In this document: one piece after another, positions 1-8,230 of the stretch
How positions within the stretch are numbered: position 1 is the stretch's first letter
Layout of the letters: every line of letters begins with the position of its first letter
NCBI GenBank assembly: GCA_964395975.1
Contig: CAYNBZ010000066.1
Span: 1 to 10,992 of the forward strand
Source of the DNA: Avimuribaculum sp964395975
Lineage (GTDB): Bacteria > Bacteroidota > Bacteroidia > Bacteroidales > Muribaculaceae
Direction: 5' to 3'
Length of the DNA stretch: 10,992 nt
Translations under genes and position numbers: made by a program
Notes under the pieces: model-generated
Told to the model about the DNA's origin: nothing
The model's input: only the letters and a program-made list of their open reading frames with translations
The model's database searches: none

Positions 1-1
1 G

Positions 2-103
2 AAAATAAGGTTTGACGGCCAAAACGGGGGAAATCCCACAACAAAGATATGGCTAAGATGGAACATTTACGGAATATCCCTATTAAAAGAATGGCACGAG
101 TAA
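2..103 (+). CDS. Possible C-terminal end of an unidentified rightward gene (partial)
   Basis: From base 2 one plus-strand frame stays open for 33 codons and stops with TAA at 101-103. The predicted tail is polar and aromatic: it has a GGNP turn, three Trp residues, and ends in KEWHE. I do not recognise the family. The stop codon lies directly against the hairpin at 102-156, which is what one expects of a gene end that shares a terminator with the convergent gyrB. However, 33 open codons can arise by chance, and the complementary strand is also open over the same stretch. The assignment rests mainly on the position next to the terminator. Confidence 0.3.
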   Translation, partial: KIRFDGQNGGNPTTKIWLRWNIYGISLLKEWHE

Positions 104-156
104 AACAAATTTCCCGCCCTTTATGCGAGAAAGCATAGGAGCGGGAAATTTGTTTT
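102..156 (-). terminator. Strong hairpin terminator after gyrB, probably bidirectional
   Basis: A perfect 16-bp inverted repeat pairs 102-117 (AAAACAAATTTCCCGC) with 141-156. The 23-nt loop can form a second small stem, TATGC (122-126) with GCATA (133-137). The GC core is flanked by A/T-rich ends, so a transcript from either strand ends in a T-rich run. It lies 70 bp past the gyrB stop codon and touches the stop of the possible rightward ORF at the left edge, so it could serve both convergent transcripts. Confidence 0.8.
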
Positions 157-225
157 TATCAATGCTGCAAATAGTCTTTCCCTTTGCAGCTAATTTATGC
201 ATTGTCGGTTGGGTACAGTGGAATT

Positions 226-2184
226 TTATGCATCGATGTTAGCATATGTGGCATTGCTTTCAATAAATTCTCGGCGTGGGGCAACATCTTCACCCATCAG
301 CATTGAGAATATGCGATCGGCTTCGGCTGCATCGCTAATATATACTTGTTTTAAGATGCGATTGGCTGGATCCATTGTGGTTTCTCTCAACTGTTCCGGA
401 TTCATTTCCCCAAGACCTTTATATCGCTGCAACTTTATCTGACGTTCATCTCCACCGGCATAGCGATCGATAAATTGGCGTACTTGTTGGTCGTTCCAAC
501 AATATTCGGTGTTATTGCCTTTGCTGCATTTGTATAGTGGCGGTGTAGCAATATATAAATAGCCGTTTTCGATGATTGAACGCATTCGCCGGAAGAAGAA
601 TGTCATAAGTAATGTTGCAATATGTGCTCCATCGACATCGGCATCGGTCATTATTATGATTTTATGATAACGAAGTTTAGACAGATTGGCTTCTTTTGGA
701 TCCTCTTCTGTGCCAATTGTCACTCCAAGGGCTTTAAACATGTTTACAATTTCTTCGCTATCGAATATTTTGTGTTCCATTGCTTTTTCCACATTAAGGA
801 TTTTACCTCGCAGTGGTAGGATAGCTTGGTAAACACGGTCTCGACCGGACTTGGCAGATCCTCCTGCCGAATCTCCCTCGACGAGGAATAATTCGCATTC
901 TTCGGGGTCATGTGATGAACAATCGGCTAGTTTTCCGGGTAGGCCACCACCTCCAAGTGGACTTTTGCGTTGAACTTTCAGTCGGGCATTTTGAGCGGCA
1001 TGTCGTGCTGTGGCAGCAAGTATTACTTTTTCCACTATGGCTTTAGCCTGCGTAGGATGTTCTTCGAGATAATTACCAAGAGCTTCCCTTACTGCCGATT
1101 CAACGGCACCTATGGCTTCATTATTGCCAAGTTTTGTTTTTGTTTGTCCCTCGAATTGAGGTTCAAGAACTTTTACCGATATTACGGCGGTTAATCCTTC
1201 TCTGAAATCGTCTTTACTGATCTCTACTTTTACTTTTTCGAGTAGCTTGGAGTCTTCGGCATATTTTTTAAGGGTTGCCCCCAAACCTCTGCGGAAGCCT
1301 GTGAGGTGTGTTCCGCCCTCAACAGTATTGATATTATTGACAAACGAATATATGTTTTCGTTAAATGATGTGTTGTACGTCATTGCCACCTCTACAGGAA
1401 TACCTTGTTTTTCTGTATTGATGTGTATCACATCGTTTATGAGATGTTCTTTGTTAGAATCTATGTATCTTACAAATTCGTCAAGACCTGTCTCAGAATA
1501 AAATTGTTCGCTTTTGGGATTTCCTTCTTCATCTAATTGCCTAAAATCGGTGAGTGTCATTCTTACGCCTGCATTTAAAAATGCAAGGTCGCGTAAGCGT
1601 GTGGCAAGTATTTCATAGCTATAGACAGTTTCGGAGAAAATTGAAGCATCGGGGTGAAAAAATATTGTGGTACCGTGGTCATCTGATGTAGTTTCTCCAA
1701 TTATGGAAACCGGTGCTTTGGGATGCCCACAGCTATATTCTTGCATATATATTTTTCCACCACGACGCACTTCTGCACGTAGGTATGTGGAAAGGGCATT
1801 CACGCACGACACTCCTACACCGTGCAAGCCACCTGATACTTTATATGACCCCTTGTCGAATTTCCCACCGGCATGAAGTACGGTTAGAACAACTTCAAGA
1901 GCCGATTTATGTAATTTCTCGTGTGTATCTACGGGAATTCCTCGACCGTTATCTACGACTTTGATGGAATTATCTTCTGTGATTGTAACCTCAATGTGTG
2001 TGGCAAATCCTGCCATTGCTTCATCAATGGAGTTATCAACCACTTCATATACAAGATGATGTAGACCCTTGCTGCTCGTGTCGCCAATGTACATCGACGG
2101 GCGTTTTCTCACGGCTTCCAACCCTTCGAGAACTTGAATGTTACTGGCTGAATACTTTTGTTCTTCTATTTCTTCTGATGACAT
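226..2184 (-). CDS. gyrB: DNA gyrase subunit B
   Basis: This is the ATPase subunit of the cytoplasmic A2B2 gyrase, which introduces negative supercoils. The predicted protein has 652 residues, normal for Bacteroidota. The N-terminal GHKL ATPase shows the catalytic Glu47 and Mg-binding Asn51 in EVVDNSIDEA, DNGRGIP (78-84), and the ATP lid GGLHGVG (118-124). The transducer QTK loop is at 347-349. The TOPRIM domain carries EGDSAGGSA (Glu436) and DADVDG (Asp514, Asp516), the metal-binding acidic residues, followed by PLRGKILNVEKA (457-468). The C-terminal motif QRYKGLGEMNPEQL is at 586-599. QTKTKLGN, the overall length and the C-terminal motif favour GyrB over ParE. The start is the first Met before the conserved GLEAVRKRPSMYIG block, with a purine-rich AAGGGGA about 10 nt upstream. 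It is last in a run of minus-strand genes and has its own promoter. Confidence 0.97.
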   Translation of the reverse strand: MSSEEIEEQKYSASNIQVLEGLEAVRKRPSMYIGDTSSKGLHHLVYEVVDNSIDEAMAGFATHIEVTITEDNSIKVVDNGRGIPVDTHEKLHKSALEVVLTVLHAGGKFDKGSYKVSGGLHGVGVSCVNALSTYLRAEVRRGGKIYMQEYSCGHPKAPVSIIGETTSDDHGTTIFFHPDASIFSETVYSYEILATRLRDLAFLNAGVRMTLTDFRQLDEEGNPKSEQFYSETGLDEFVRYIDSNKEHLINDVIHINTEKQGIPVEVAMTYNTSFNENIYSFVNNINTVEGGTHLTGFRRGLGATLKKYAEDSKLLEKVKVEISKDDFREGLTAVISVKVLEPQFEGQTKTKLGNNEAIGAVESAVREALGNYLEEHPTQAKAIVEKVILAATARHAAQNARLKVQRKSPLGGGGLPGKLADCSSHDPEECELFLVEGDSAGGSAKSGRDRVYQAILPLRGKILNVEKAMEHKIFDSEEIVNMFKALGVTIGTEEDPKEANLSKLRYHKIIIMTDADVDGAHIATLLMTFFFRRMRSIIENGYLYIATPPLYKCSKGNNTEYCWNDQQVRQFIDRYAGGDERQIKLQRYKGLGEMNPEQLRETTMDPANRILKQVYISDAAEADRIFSMLMGEDVAPRREFIESNATYANIDA

Positions 2185-2285
2185 AGTTATTATTTCCCCT
2201 TTTGCTTATTGCCTTTAATCATCGGTGTGTTGCTATGATTAAAAACATGCGTAAAAGATATATGTTCTTATTAATTTCAGATAAG

Positions 2286-2317
2286 CAAAATTACAAAAAA
2301 ACACCGAATCTTGCAAA
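2286..2317 (-). promoter_or_regulatory. Bacteroidota-type promoter for gyrB
   Basis: On the minus strand, TTTG (2317-2314) is followed after exactly 20 bp by TAATTTTG (2293-2286). This fits the known primary sigma (sigma-ABfr) consensus TTTG - about 19-21 bp - TAnnTTTG. Transcription would begin near 2280, leaving a leader of roughly 95 nt before the gyrB ATG. I see no riboswitch-like structure in that leader. Confidence 0.75.
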
Positions 2318-2360
2318 TTTGTAAACATGCTCTGGGATAAGGAGAATCTGTTTGTAATGG

Positions 2361-4760
2361 TTAATCAAACACCCCTTCAATCGCTTCGGTAGGAACTGCA
2401 TTTTCGTCATCGGTTTGGTCAATAGGTACGCCAACAACACCGTTTCTTACGCATGGATCAAAGTCTTGTGGGAATTCAAATTTTACGTCCTGAGAATAGG
2501 GTAGAGAGGAGTCGGCATATACTTTTGTTATGTAATGTCCATATATTGGCAATGCCATTTCTGCACCTTGCCCATTGGCCATGGTATTGAAATGTATGTA
2601 GCGTTCCTCGCCTCCAACCCACACGCCAGTTACAAGCTGTGGGGTAAAACACATAAACCAGCCATCAGCATTAAAATTGGTGGTACCGGTCTTGCCTCCC
2701 ATTTCTGCCGTTAAATTGTATGGACTCCTGCGTAATCTGTTTCCTGTGCCCGAGTCGACCACATTAAGCAGTATGGAAAGGATTTTGTAATATCCATCTT
2801 CGCTTATGCACTCGGTGTGTTGCGGAACAAATTCACTGATAACATTCCCTTGATTGTCGGTGATGCGTGTCACGAAAACAGGGTCGGCACGCATACCCTT
2901 GTTGGCAAATGCGCTAAATGCAGTTACCATTTCTTTGACCGACACGTCACAGGAACCGAGACAAATTGATTTTACAGGGTCTAGGTAGTTGGTTATCCCG
3001 AAATTGTGCATATTACGTACAAGCTGGGCCGGTGACAAATTATCCATCAGTCGAGCCGATATCCAATTGTTTGAGTTAGTCAGCGCCCAACGTAATGTTA
3101 CCATTTCTCCGATTCGGGCGTGTCCGGCATTTCGTGGCATCCATGGACGGCCGAGTTCATCTTTCAGTACCGGTTGTGAATTTAAAAATTCATCACACGG
3201 AGTATAGCCTTCTTCCATGGCATAAGTGTAAAGAAATGGCTTTACTGTTGACCCGATTTGCCGACGACCTTGGCTAACCATATCGTATTGGAAATGCTTG
3301 AAGTTTGGACCGCCGACATATGCTTTCACATATCCCGTTACTGGATCCATCGACATCATGCCGGTTCGTAGAAAAGATTTGGCATAAAGTAGAGAGTCGA
3401 GCGGCGACATTGTAGTGTCGATGTCACCATCGTAAGAAAATACTCTCATTTCACGGGGCACGTTGAAATTATCATATATTTCATCATCGCTCAAGCCCTT
3501 TAATTTAAGCACCCTATATCGTTCACTTTGTCTGATGGCTCGGTTGATGAGCTTGTCTCGCTGTTCAAGCGATAGTTCGGTGCGGTTGGTAGTATATGGG
3601 TTGTTTGTCCCTTTTTTCTCTTTGATGAATCGTGGCTGCAAACTTTTACCAAGATGCTGCAATACGGCAGCTTCTGCGTATTTTTGCATACGCGAATCGA
3701 TGGTGGTATATATTTTTAATCCATCGGTGTAGATGTTGTATTTTGACCCATCGGGTTTGCGATTTTTTTCCACCCAGCCAAATAACGGATTATTGTTCCA
3801 AGCAATTGAGTCGTCTATGAATGCTTGTTGGTTCCAACTTGGATAATTTTTTCTATCCGGATGTTTGGCCGAAAGCATACGTCGCAATTCTTCACGAAAA
3901 TATGGAGCAACTCCATCTTTGTGGTCTACTCGATGGTAATCGAGAATGAGGGGTTTCTTCTTCAGCTCTTCAGTTTCCTTTTCGGAAAGCATACCTGCTT
4001 TGCACATTTGGTCGAGTACTATATTGCGTCGTGCACGAGTACGCTCATTGTATCGTACAGGATTATACAACGACGGATTTTTAACCATGCCGACCAACGT
4101 AGCTGCTTCTTCAATGCTTACGTCACGAGGCGATTTGCCAAAATATACATGGCATGCGCTTTCTATGCCAACGGCATTGTTGAGGAAATCGAACTGATTA
4201 AAATACATTTGAATGATTTCGTCTTTGGTATAATATCGTTCAAGTTTCACGGCAATAGCCCACTCGATAGGCTTCTGCAACATACGTTGAAACATATTCT
4301 CATAGTCGGGCGAGTATAATTGTTTTGCAAGTTGTTGTGTGATGGTACTGCCTCCACCTGCATTTTTTTGCCTAAGTAATCCACGTTTCACAACTGCACG
4401 GATCAATGCCTTAAAATCAATGCCGGAATGGCTAAGAAACCGTTCGTCTTCTGTAGCAATCAGTGCATTTGTAAGATAGGGGGATAATACATCAAAATCA
4501 ACAAATACTCGATTGGCCATACTATAATAGCGTCCCATTTCTACGCCATCGGCAGTGTAAAGCACAGTGGCATATCTGTCGGTTGGATTTTTTAATTCCT
4601 CAATAGGTGGCATGTAACCGATAATGCCATTATAGATGAGGTAAAAAACAACAGTGAGTGTCACCACCACTATGGCAAACATAATCCACATACACTTTAT
4701 TATGCGTTTTGTGAATCTGCTTAGTTTTGTTATATTTGACTTATTTTCCTTAGATTCCAT
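2361..4760 (-). CDS. mrcA: Class A penicillin-binding protein (PBP1A-type, bifunctional)
   Basis: This protein polymerises and crosslinks peptidoglycan from lipid II at the outer face of the inner membrane. It has 799 residues. A short basic cytoplasmic tail precedes one transmembrane anchor (about 20-45). The GT51 transglycosylase domain (about 75-255) has the catalytic Glu104 in ATEDERF, GGGSTITQQLAKQLY (135-149), and YFGKSP (206-211) within its third motif. After a long linker, the transpeptidase domain has SxxK at 504-507 (Ser504 is the acylated nucleophile), SNN at 563-565, and KTGTT at 690-694. All three penicillin-binding motifs are intact, so it should be active. The C-terminus ends in an acidic tail. 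The start is the only Met before the basic tail and membrane segment. The gene follows ispG after a 200-bp gap and precedes gyrB. The exact paralogue name (1A versus 1B or 1C) is less certain than the class. Confidence 0.93.
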   Translation of the reverse strand: MESKENKSNITKLSRFTKRIIKCMWIMFAIVVVTLTVVFYLIYNGIIGYMPPIEELKNPTDRYATVLYTADGVEMGRYYSMANRVFVDFDVLSPYLTNALIATEDERFLSHSGIDFKALIRAVVKRGLLRQKNAGGGSTITQQLAKQLYSPDYENMFQRMLQKPIEWAIAVKLERYYTKDEIIQMYFNQFDFLNNAVGIESACHVYFGKSPRDVSIEEAATLVGMVKNPSLYNPVRYNERTRARRNIVLDQMCKAGMLSEKETEELKKKPLILDYHRVDHKDGVAPYFREELRRMLSAKHPDRKNYPSWNQQAFIDDSIAWNNNPLFGWVEKNRKPDGSKYNIYTDGLKIYTTIDSRMQKYAEAAVLQHLGKSLQPRFIKEKKGTNNPYTTNRTELSLEQRDKLINRAIRQSERYRVLKLKGLSDDEIYDNFNVPREMRVFSYDGDIDTTMSPLDSLLYAKSFLRTGMMSMDPVTGYVKAYVGGPNFKHFQYDMVSQGRRQIGSTVKPFLYTYAMEEGYTPCDEFLNSQPVLKDELGRPWMPRNAGHARIGEMVTLRWALTNSNNWISARLMDNLSPAQLVRNMHNFGITNYLDPVKSICLGSCDVSVKEMVTAFSAFANKGMRADPVFVTRITDNQGNVISEFVPQHTECISEDGYYKILSILLNVVDSGTGNRLRRSPYNLTAEMGGKTGTTNFNADGWFMCFTPQLVTGVWVGGEERYIHFNTMANGQGAEMALPIYGHYITKVYADSSLPYSQDVKFEFPQDFDPCVRNGVVGVPIDQTDDENAVPTEAIEGVFD

Positions 4761-4814
4761 TGCTGTAAAAAATTACGATATGTTTATAATGCAAAACAGG
4801 AAAAGATTATTTTG

Positions 4815-4822
4815 CAAAAATA
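4815..4822 (-). promoter_or_regulatory. Candidate -7 element upstream of the PBP gene
   Basis: On the minus strand TATTTTTG (4822-4815) matches the Bacteroidota TAnnTTTG element, 54 bp upstream of the PBP start. No exact TTTG lies at the usual 20-bp distance upstream. The nearest similar sequence is TTTAG, about 25 bp away. This A/T-rich intergenic region could give such a match by chance, so the call is tentative. Confidence 0.35.
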
Positions 4823-4960
4823 ACCAAATATTGCGATACCCTGTAACTAAAGCATATAATTAATCTGTATTAAAGCAAGAATATCTTTATAGATAGTTAA
4901 CAAAGCGACTACCTATGATTACACTGAGGCTTACTGTTTTTTGAATATGTATTTCTTAAT

Positions 4961-6787
4961 TTATGGGTCAATCCAGTCGCCGTTAGCCTTTATTAATGCA
5001 ATGAGATGTGGGATGGCATCGTTTTCAGGTATATTCTTTTCAACACACTCTTTCCCTTTATAAAGGCTGATTCTCCCTACACCGGCACCTACATATCCAT
5101 AGTCGGCATCGGCCATTTCTCCGGGACCGTTGACGATGCAACCCATAATCCCTATTTTTAGATGCGACAGGTGGTTGGTGGCTTCTTTAACTTTGTGTAT
5201 TGTGGTCTGTAGGTCATACATGGTGCGTCCGCAACCGGGACAGGAGATGTATTCGGTTTTGCTGATGCGTTGGCGTGCTGCTTGTAGTATGGCAAATTCA
5301 TAACGTACTATGTCGCTGAAATTTTTGTAATTGGGTGCTTCCATCCACACACCGTCACGAAAGCCATTGAGCAGCATTGTGCCGAAATCGACCCCTGCCT
5401 TGACTTGTAGCCATTCATTGTCACTGTCAGGATATCGGTTTAAAGGTATTGCTGGTGCATTGATTCCTCGGTCGATAAGTGAGTGTATGAATGCTTGTTG
5501 GCTGCCTGTAACGTTGACAGAAGAAGGTTTCACTACAAGTACCGTATCTTTTCTGCCAATCAAGAAATCGAGTATTCCGGATGCGACATCAGTCTCGGCA
5601 GATACACATAACCATTTTATAGAGCTTGAACAATTTGCAATGTCTCTGATTTCAGCAATGGAAAATAACGGTGACACATTGTTGCATTCTTTATATTTAT
5701 TCCATGGCACTATGTATCGACCTTGTGTCAACGGAACTTTTCCATCAGCTATGTAGTAAAAATCCGGTCGTGGCTTGCCATATACATTGCCAGGCATGCA
5801 AGATGCAATGGTAACAGGTGCTTTATTGCCGCCGATAATACCTCCGACCACCGTGGTTTGACGGCGCATTGGTTTTATACGGTCGTATCCGTGACTTATA
5901 TTTCCTTTAATGGGCCTATGGCCTGCACGCGATGTTATGTATCGTACAAGTTTCATTGCTACCGGTACTTCAAGTTCCGGTTCCTCGCTCAATGAAACGC
6001 GAATGGTGTCACCAATGCCTTCGGCAAGTAGAGTGCCAATACCGACAGCCGATTTTATGCGTCCGTCTTCACCATCGCCGGCTTCTGTAACACCAAGGTG
6101 AAGAGGATAGTGCATATTTTCTTCATCCATGGCTTTTACCATCAGTCGCACAGCTTCCACCATGAGTATGGTATTTGATGCCTTCATTGAAATCACCACG
6201 TTATGGAAATTTTCGGCTTCGAATACTCTCAAGAATTCCATTGCGCTTTCAACCATTCCTTCGGGAGTATCTCCATATCGGCTCATAATGCGGTCGCTGA
6301 GCGAGCCATGATTCACGCCAAGCCTTACAGCCGTGTTATGTTGCCGGCACAATTCGATAAAAGGCAACAGTGCATCATGAATGCGGCGTAATTCGCAGGC
6401 ATATTCCTCTTCTGTGTAAGTAAGCACTTTGAATGTGCGAGCAGCATCAACAAAATTCCCTGGATTGATACGTACCTTGTTTACAACCTTAGCTGCTGCG
6501 TAGGCGGCCGAAGGATTGAAGTGTATATCGGCTATAAGGGGTGTGGCATACCCTTCATTATGCAAGAGTCTGCCAATTTCACCAATATTGTTTGCTTCGC
6601 GTACACCTTGTGCCGTAAGTCTTACATAATCGGCACCTGCATCACATATGCGGCGACATTGCGCTACGCTGCCAGATGTATCCATTGTTGATGTGGATGT
6701 CATCGACTGTACTCTTATGGGAAACTCCGATCCGAGGGGGGTTTCTCCTATGTCAACGCGAGAAGTTGTGCGGCGAGAGTAATTCAT
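4961..6787 (-). CDS. ispG: 4-hydroxy-3-methylbut-2-en-1-yl diphosphate synthase (IspG/GcpE), large form
   Basis: This enzyme catalyses the reductive conversion of methylerythritol cyclodiphosphate to HMBPP in the cytosolic MEP isoprenoid pathway, using a [4Fe-4S] cluster. The protein has 608 residues, well above the roughly 370-400 of the proteobacterial enzyme. The N-terminal TIM barrel (about 1-290) shows VQSMTSTST (27-35), ADIHF (86-90) and RINPGNF (106-112). An inserted domain of roughly 200 residues (about 295-500) follows. This is the three-domain architecture known from Bacteroidota, Chlamydiae and plants. The C-terminal cluster domain holds CPGCGR (Cys516, Cys519) and GCIVNGPGEM (Cys550, Glu557), the three Cys and one Glu that bind the cluster. 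The start Met leads directly into the conserved region. It lies 249 bp after purE, and I see no clear promoter in that spacer. Confidence 0.96.
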   Translation of the reverse strand: MNYSRRTTSRVDIGETPLGSEFPIRVQSMTSTSTMDTSGSVAQCRRICDAGADYVRLTAQGVREANNIGEIGRLLHNEGYATPLIADIHFNPSAAYAAAKVVNKVRINPGNFVDAARTFKVLTYTEEEYACELRRIHDALLPFIELCRQHNTAVRLGVNHGSLSDRIMSRYGDTPEGMVESAMEFLRVFEAENFHNVVISMKASNTILMVEAVRLMVKAMDEENMHYPLHLGVTEAGDGEDGRIKSAVGIGTLLAEGIGDTIRVSLSEEPELEVPVAMKLVRYITSRAGHRPIKGNISHGYDRIKPMRRQTTVVGGIIGGNKAPVTIASCMPGNVYGKPRPDFYYIADGKVPLTQGRYIVPWNKYKECNNVSPLFSIAEIRDIANCSSSIKWLCVSAETDVASGILDFLIGRKDTVLVVKPSSVNVTGSQQAFIHSLIDRGINAPAIPLNRYPDSDNEWLQVKAGVDFGTMLLNGFRDGVWMEAPNYKNFSDIVRYEFAILQAARQRISKTEYISCPGCGRTMYDLQTTIHKVKEATNHLSHLKIGIMGCIVNGPGEMADADYGYVGAGVGRISLYKGKECVEKNIPENDAIPHLIALIKANGDWIDP

Positions 6788-7036
6788 AAGTAATGGTTTT
6801 GTTGTGTTCTCGATTAATTTTTTGCCAATTCTTATCCAATATTCGATAACATGGAGATGGAAGTTATATCATGATTCAGCCACGTATTCGATCAGAATAT
6901 TACCCCTTGTAAATGACAGATAGATTTTTAGCAATGCCGAAATTAGCCTTCTAGCATGAGCAGAAGGCCACATCAATGTCAGAAACGGTTTTTATATAAG
7001 GGTAGTCCGAATATATATTTGCCACTAAACTGTCTG
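6788..7036. other. Spacer between purE and ispG
   Basis: A 249-bp A/T-rich gap separates purE from ispG. I see no credible ORF on either strand and no full match to the Bacteroidota promoter pattern. TAATTTCG at 6943-6936 on the minus strand is one mismatch from a -7 element but lacks a -33 partner. The only clear structure is the 7-bp hairpin listed separately. Confidence 0.6.
6946..6968 (-). terminator. Small hairpin downstream of purE, possible weak terminator
   Basis: GCCTTCT (6946-6952) pairs perfectly with AGAAGGC (6962-6968) across a 9-nt loop. It lies 69 bp past the purE stop. On the minus strand it is followed by TAATTT rather than a proper U-run, so it may be an attenuator, an RNA-stability element, or chance. 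It is weaker than the hairpin after gyrB. Confidence 0.3.
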
Positions 7037-7543
7037 TCAATTGGTCTTAAATTTGAATTTGACTTTTTGTAATTCTTCGTTGGCTGTGACAATTTTCCTA
7101 GCAAGCCCTTTTTTATAAACATGAAATTTACTTGATAGTTCCTTGTCACTTAGTGCAAGAATTTGTGTTGCAAGTATGGCCGCATTTTGTGCTCCATTTA
7201 TTCCTACGGTGGCAACAGGTATTCCCGGTGGCATTTGCACTATTGATAGCAGTGCGTCCATTCCTTCGAGCGATGATTTGATTGGAACACCTATAACGGG
7301 GACGGTGGTCATGGCTGCAATTACACCCGGCAGGTGTGCAGCCATTCCCGCAGCGGCAATTATCACGCGTATACCACGTTCTTCGGCTTTGGAAGCAAAG
7401 TCGGCAACTTCATCGGGTGTGCGATGCGCCGACAAAGCGTTGATTTCAAATGGAATTTCCATTTCATCGAGCAGCACGGCAGCTTTCTCCATTATAGGTA
7501 GGTCGGATGTGCTACCCATTATAATGCTTACTATTGGTTTCAT
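7037..7543 (-). CDS. purE: N5-carboxyaminoimidazole ribonucleotide mutase (PurE, class I)
   Basis: This enzyme moves the carboxyl group of N5-CAIR to carbon 4 to give CAIR in de novo purine synthesis. It is cytosolic and normally octameric. The 168-residue protein matches the usual single-domain length. It shows the phosphate-binding GSTSD (10-14), SAHRTP (38-43; His40 corresponds to the catalytic His of class I PurE), AAGMAAHLPG (64-73), VPVIGVP (81-87), and MDALLSIVQMPPGIPVATVGI (95-115), which lines the nucleotide site. The C-terminus is short, basic and Lys-rich. The start Met sits directly before the first beta strand. It follows the PAP2-like gene by 29 bp, so the two are probably co-transcribed. 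I see no obvious Shine-Dalgarno sequence, which is common in Bacteroidota. Confidence 0.96.
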   Translation of the reverse strand: MKPIVSIIMGSTSDLPIMEKAAVLLDEMEIPFEINALSAHRTPDEVADFASKAEERGIRVIIAAAGMAAHLPGVIAAMTTVPVIGVPIKSSLEGMDALLSIVQMPPGIPVATVGINGAQNAAILATQILALSDKELSSKFHVYKKGLARKIVTANEELQKVKFKFKTN

Positions 7544-7572
7544 TGGAATTTTATTTTAAAAAATATGTATAT

Positions 7573-8211
7573 TTAGGAGAATAGTACGCAAGTTAGATAC
7601 ACCACTGCAAAACCATTAATCAAGCCCATCAATACTTGCATTAATGTATGTCGGTTCATGAATATTCGTGAAGAGCCGAGGCATCCTGCAAGTAGTACAA
7701 GAAGTCCTATGATGAACTTCATGTCGATAACATTGCAGCCATCGATATGGACTTTTACGGCAAATGCTATCAGACCGCCTATCCCCGCCATGTGCGCACT
7801 GATTTTCCACCAAAGTGTCACTATGGCCGATATTAAACATGCCGCAGCACCACCGGCCATAAAGAGTACGACCCACATAGGTGTGTGGATGTGGTAAAGA
7901 TATATGGCCGAGCATATGTAGCATAGTACAGTGGCAATGTAGGGCAACCACCGTTCTTCACGTTTGACAAGCCGTTTGTCTTCGATTAATTTCAGATTGT
8001 GTAGAACTGCTATGGCCACCATGGGCATGATGCAGGTAATGCCAAATACCACAAGCAGCACCACGAGTCGTGTCCCCGTGGGTATATAACACAGCACTGT
8101 CCCCCACAAGGCAAGGAATATGCCAAATGTAGGCATAAGTAACGGACTCAGAATGGTAGAAAAAAATCGTGCACAGATATATATTATCGAATCGGCATTG
8201 ATTTTACTCAT
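7573..8211 (-). CDS. PAP2-like integral membrane protein with degenerate catalytic motifs
   Basis: A 212-residue protein with about six hydrophobic segments (roughly 20-42, 47-70, 90-107, 112-133, 140-155, 167-179 and beyond). The C-terminal stretch SSRIFMNRHTLMQVLMG (180-196) resembles the third motif of PAP2/lipid phosphatases (SR-x5-H-x3-D), but Gln192 takes the place of the Asp that supports the catalytic His. An HMAGIGG (140-146) stands where PSGH would be. KREERWLP (83-90) is a loose version of the first motif. I infer a PAP2-fold protein of the type found beside rpoN and purE in Bacteroidales, with doubtful phosphatase activity. Its substrate is unknown. The frame is open to an upstream ATG at 8277, but that start would overlap rpoN and add a basic, non-conserved tail. 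The ATG at 8211, 19 bp after the rpoN stop, is preferred. It is probably in an operon with rpoN and purE. Confidence 0.72.
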   Translation of the reverse strand: MSKINADSIIYICARFFSTILSPLLMPTFGIFLALWGTVLCYIPTGTRLVVLLVVFGITCIMPMVAIAVLHNLKLIEDKRLVKREERWLPYIATVLCYICSAIYLYHIHTPMWVVLFMAGGAAACLISAIVTLWWKISAHMAGIGGLIAFAVKVHIDGCNVIDMKFIIGLLVLLAGCLGSSRIFMNRHTLMQVLMGLINGFAVVYLTCVLFS

Positions 8212-8230
8212 TTTAAGTGTATATTTAGAT

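Noticed and set aside
3825..4319. A 164-codon plus-strand ORF opposite the PBP gene.
   Set aside because: It lies wholly within the transglycosylase and linker coding region on the other strand and shows no domain. It is treated as a shadow.
7143..7559. A 138-codon plus-strand ORF opposite purE.
   Set aside because: It is antisense to a fully recognised gene, rich in Ser, Ile and Ala as expected of a codon shadow, and has no family resemblance.
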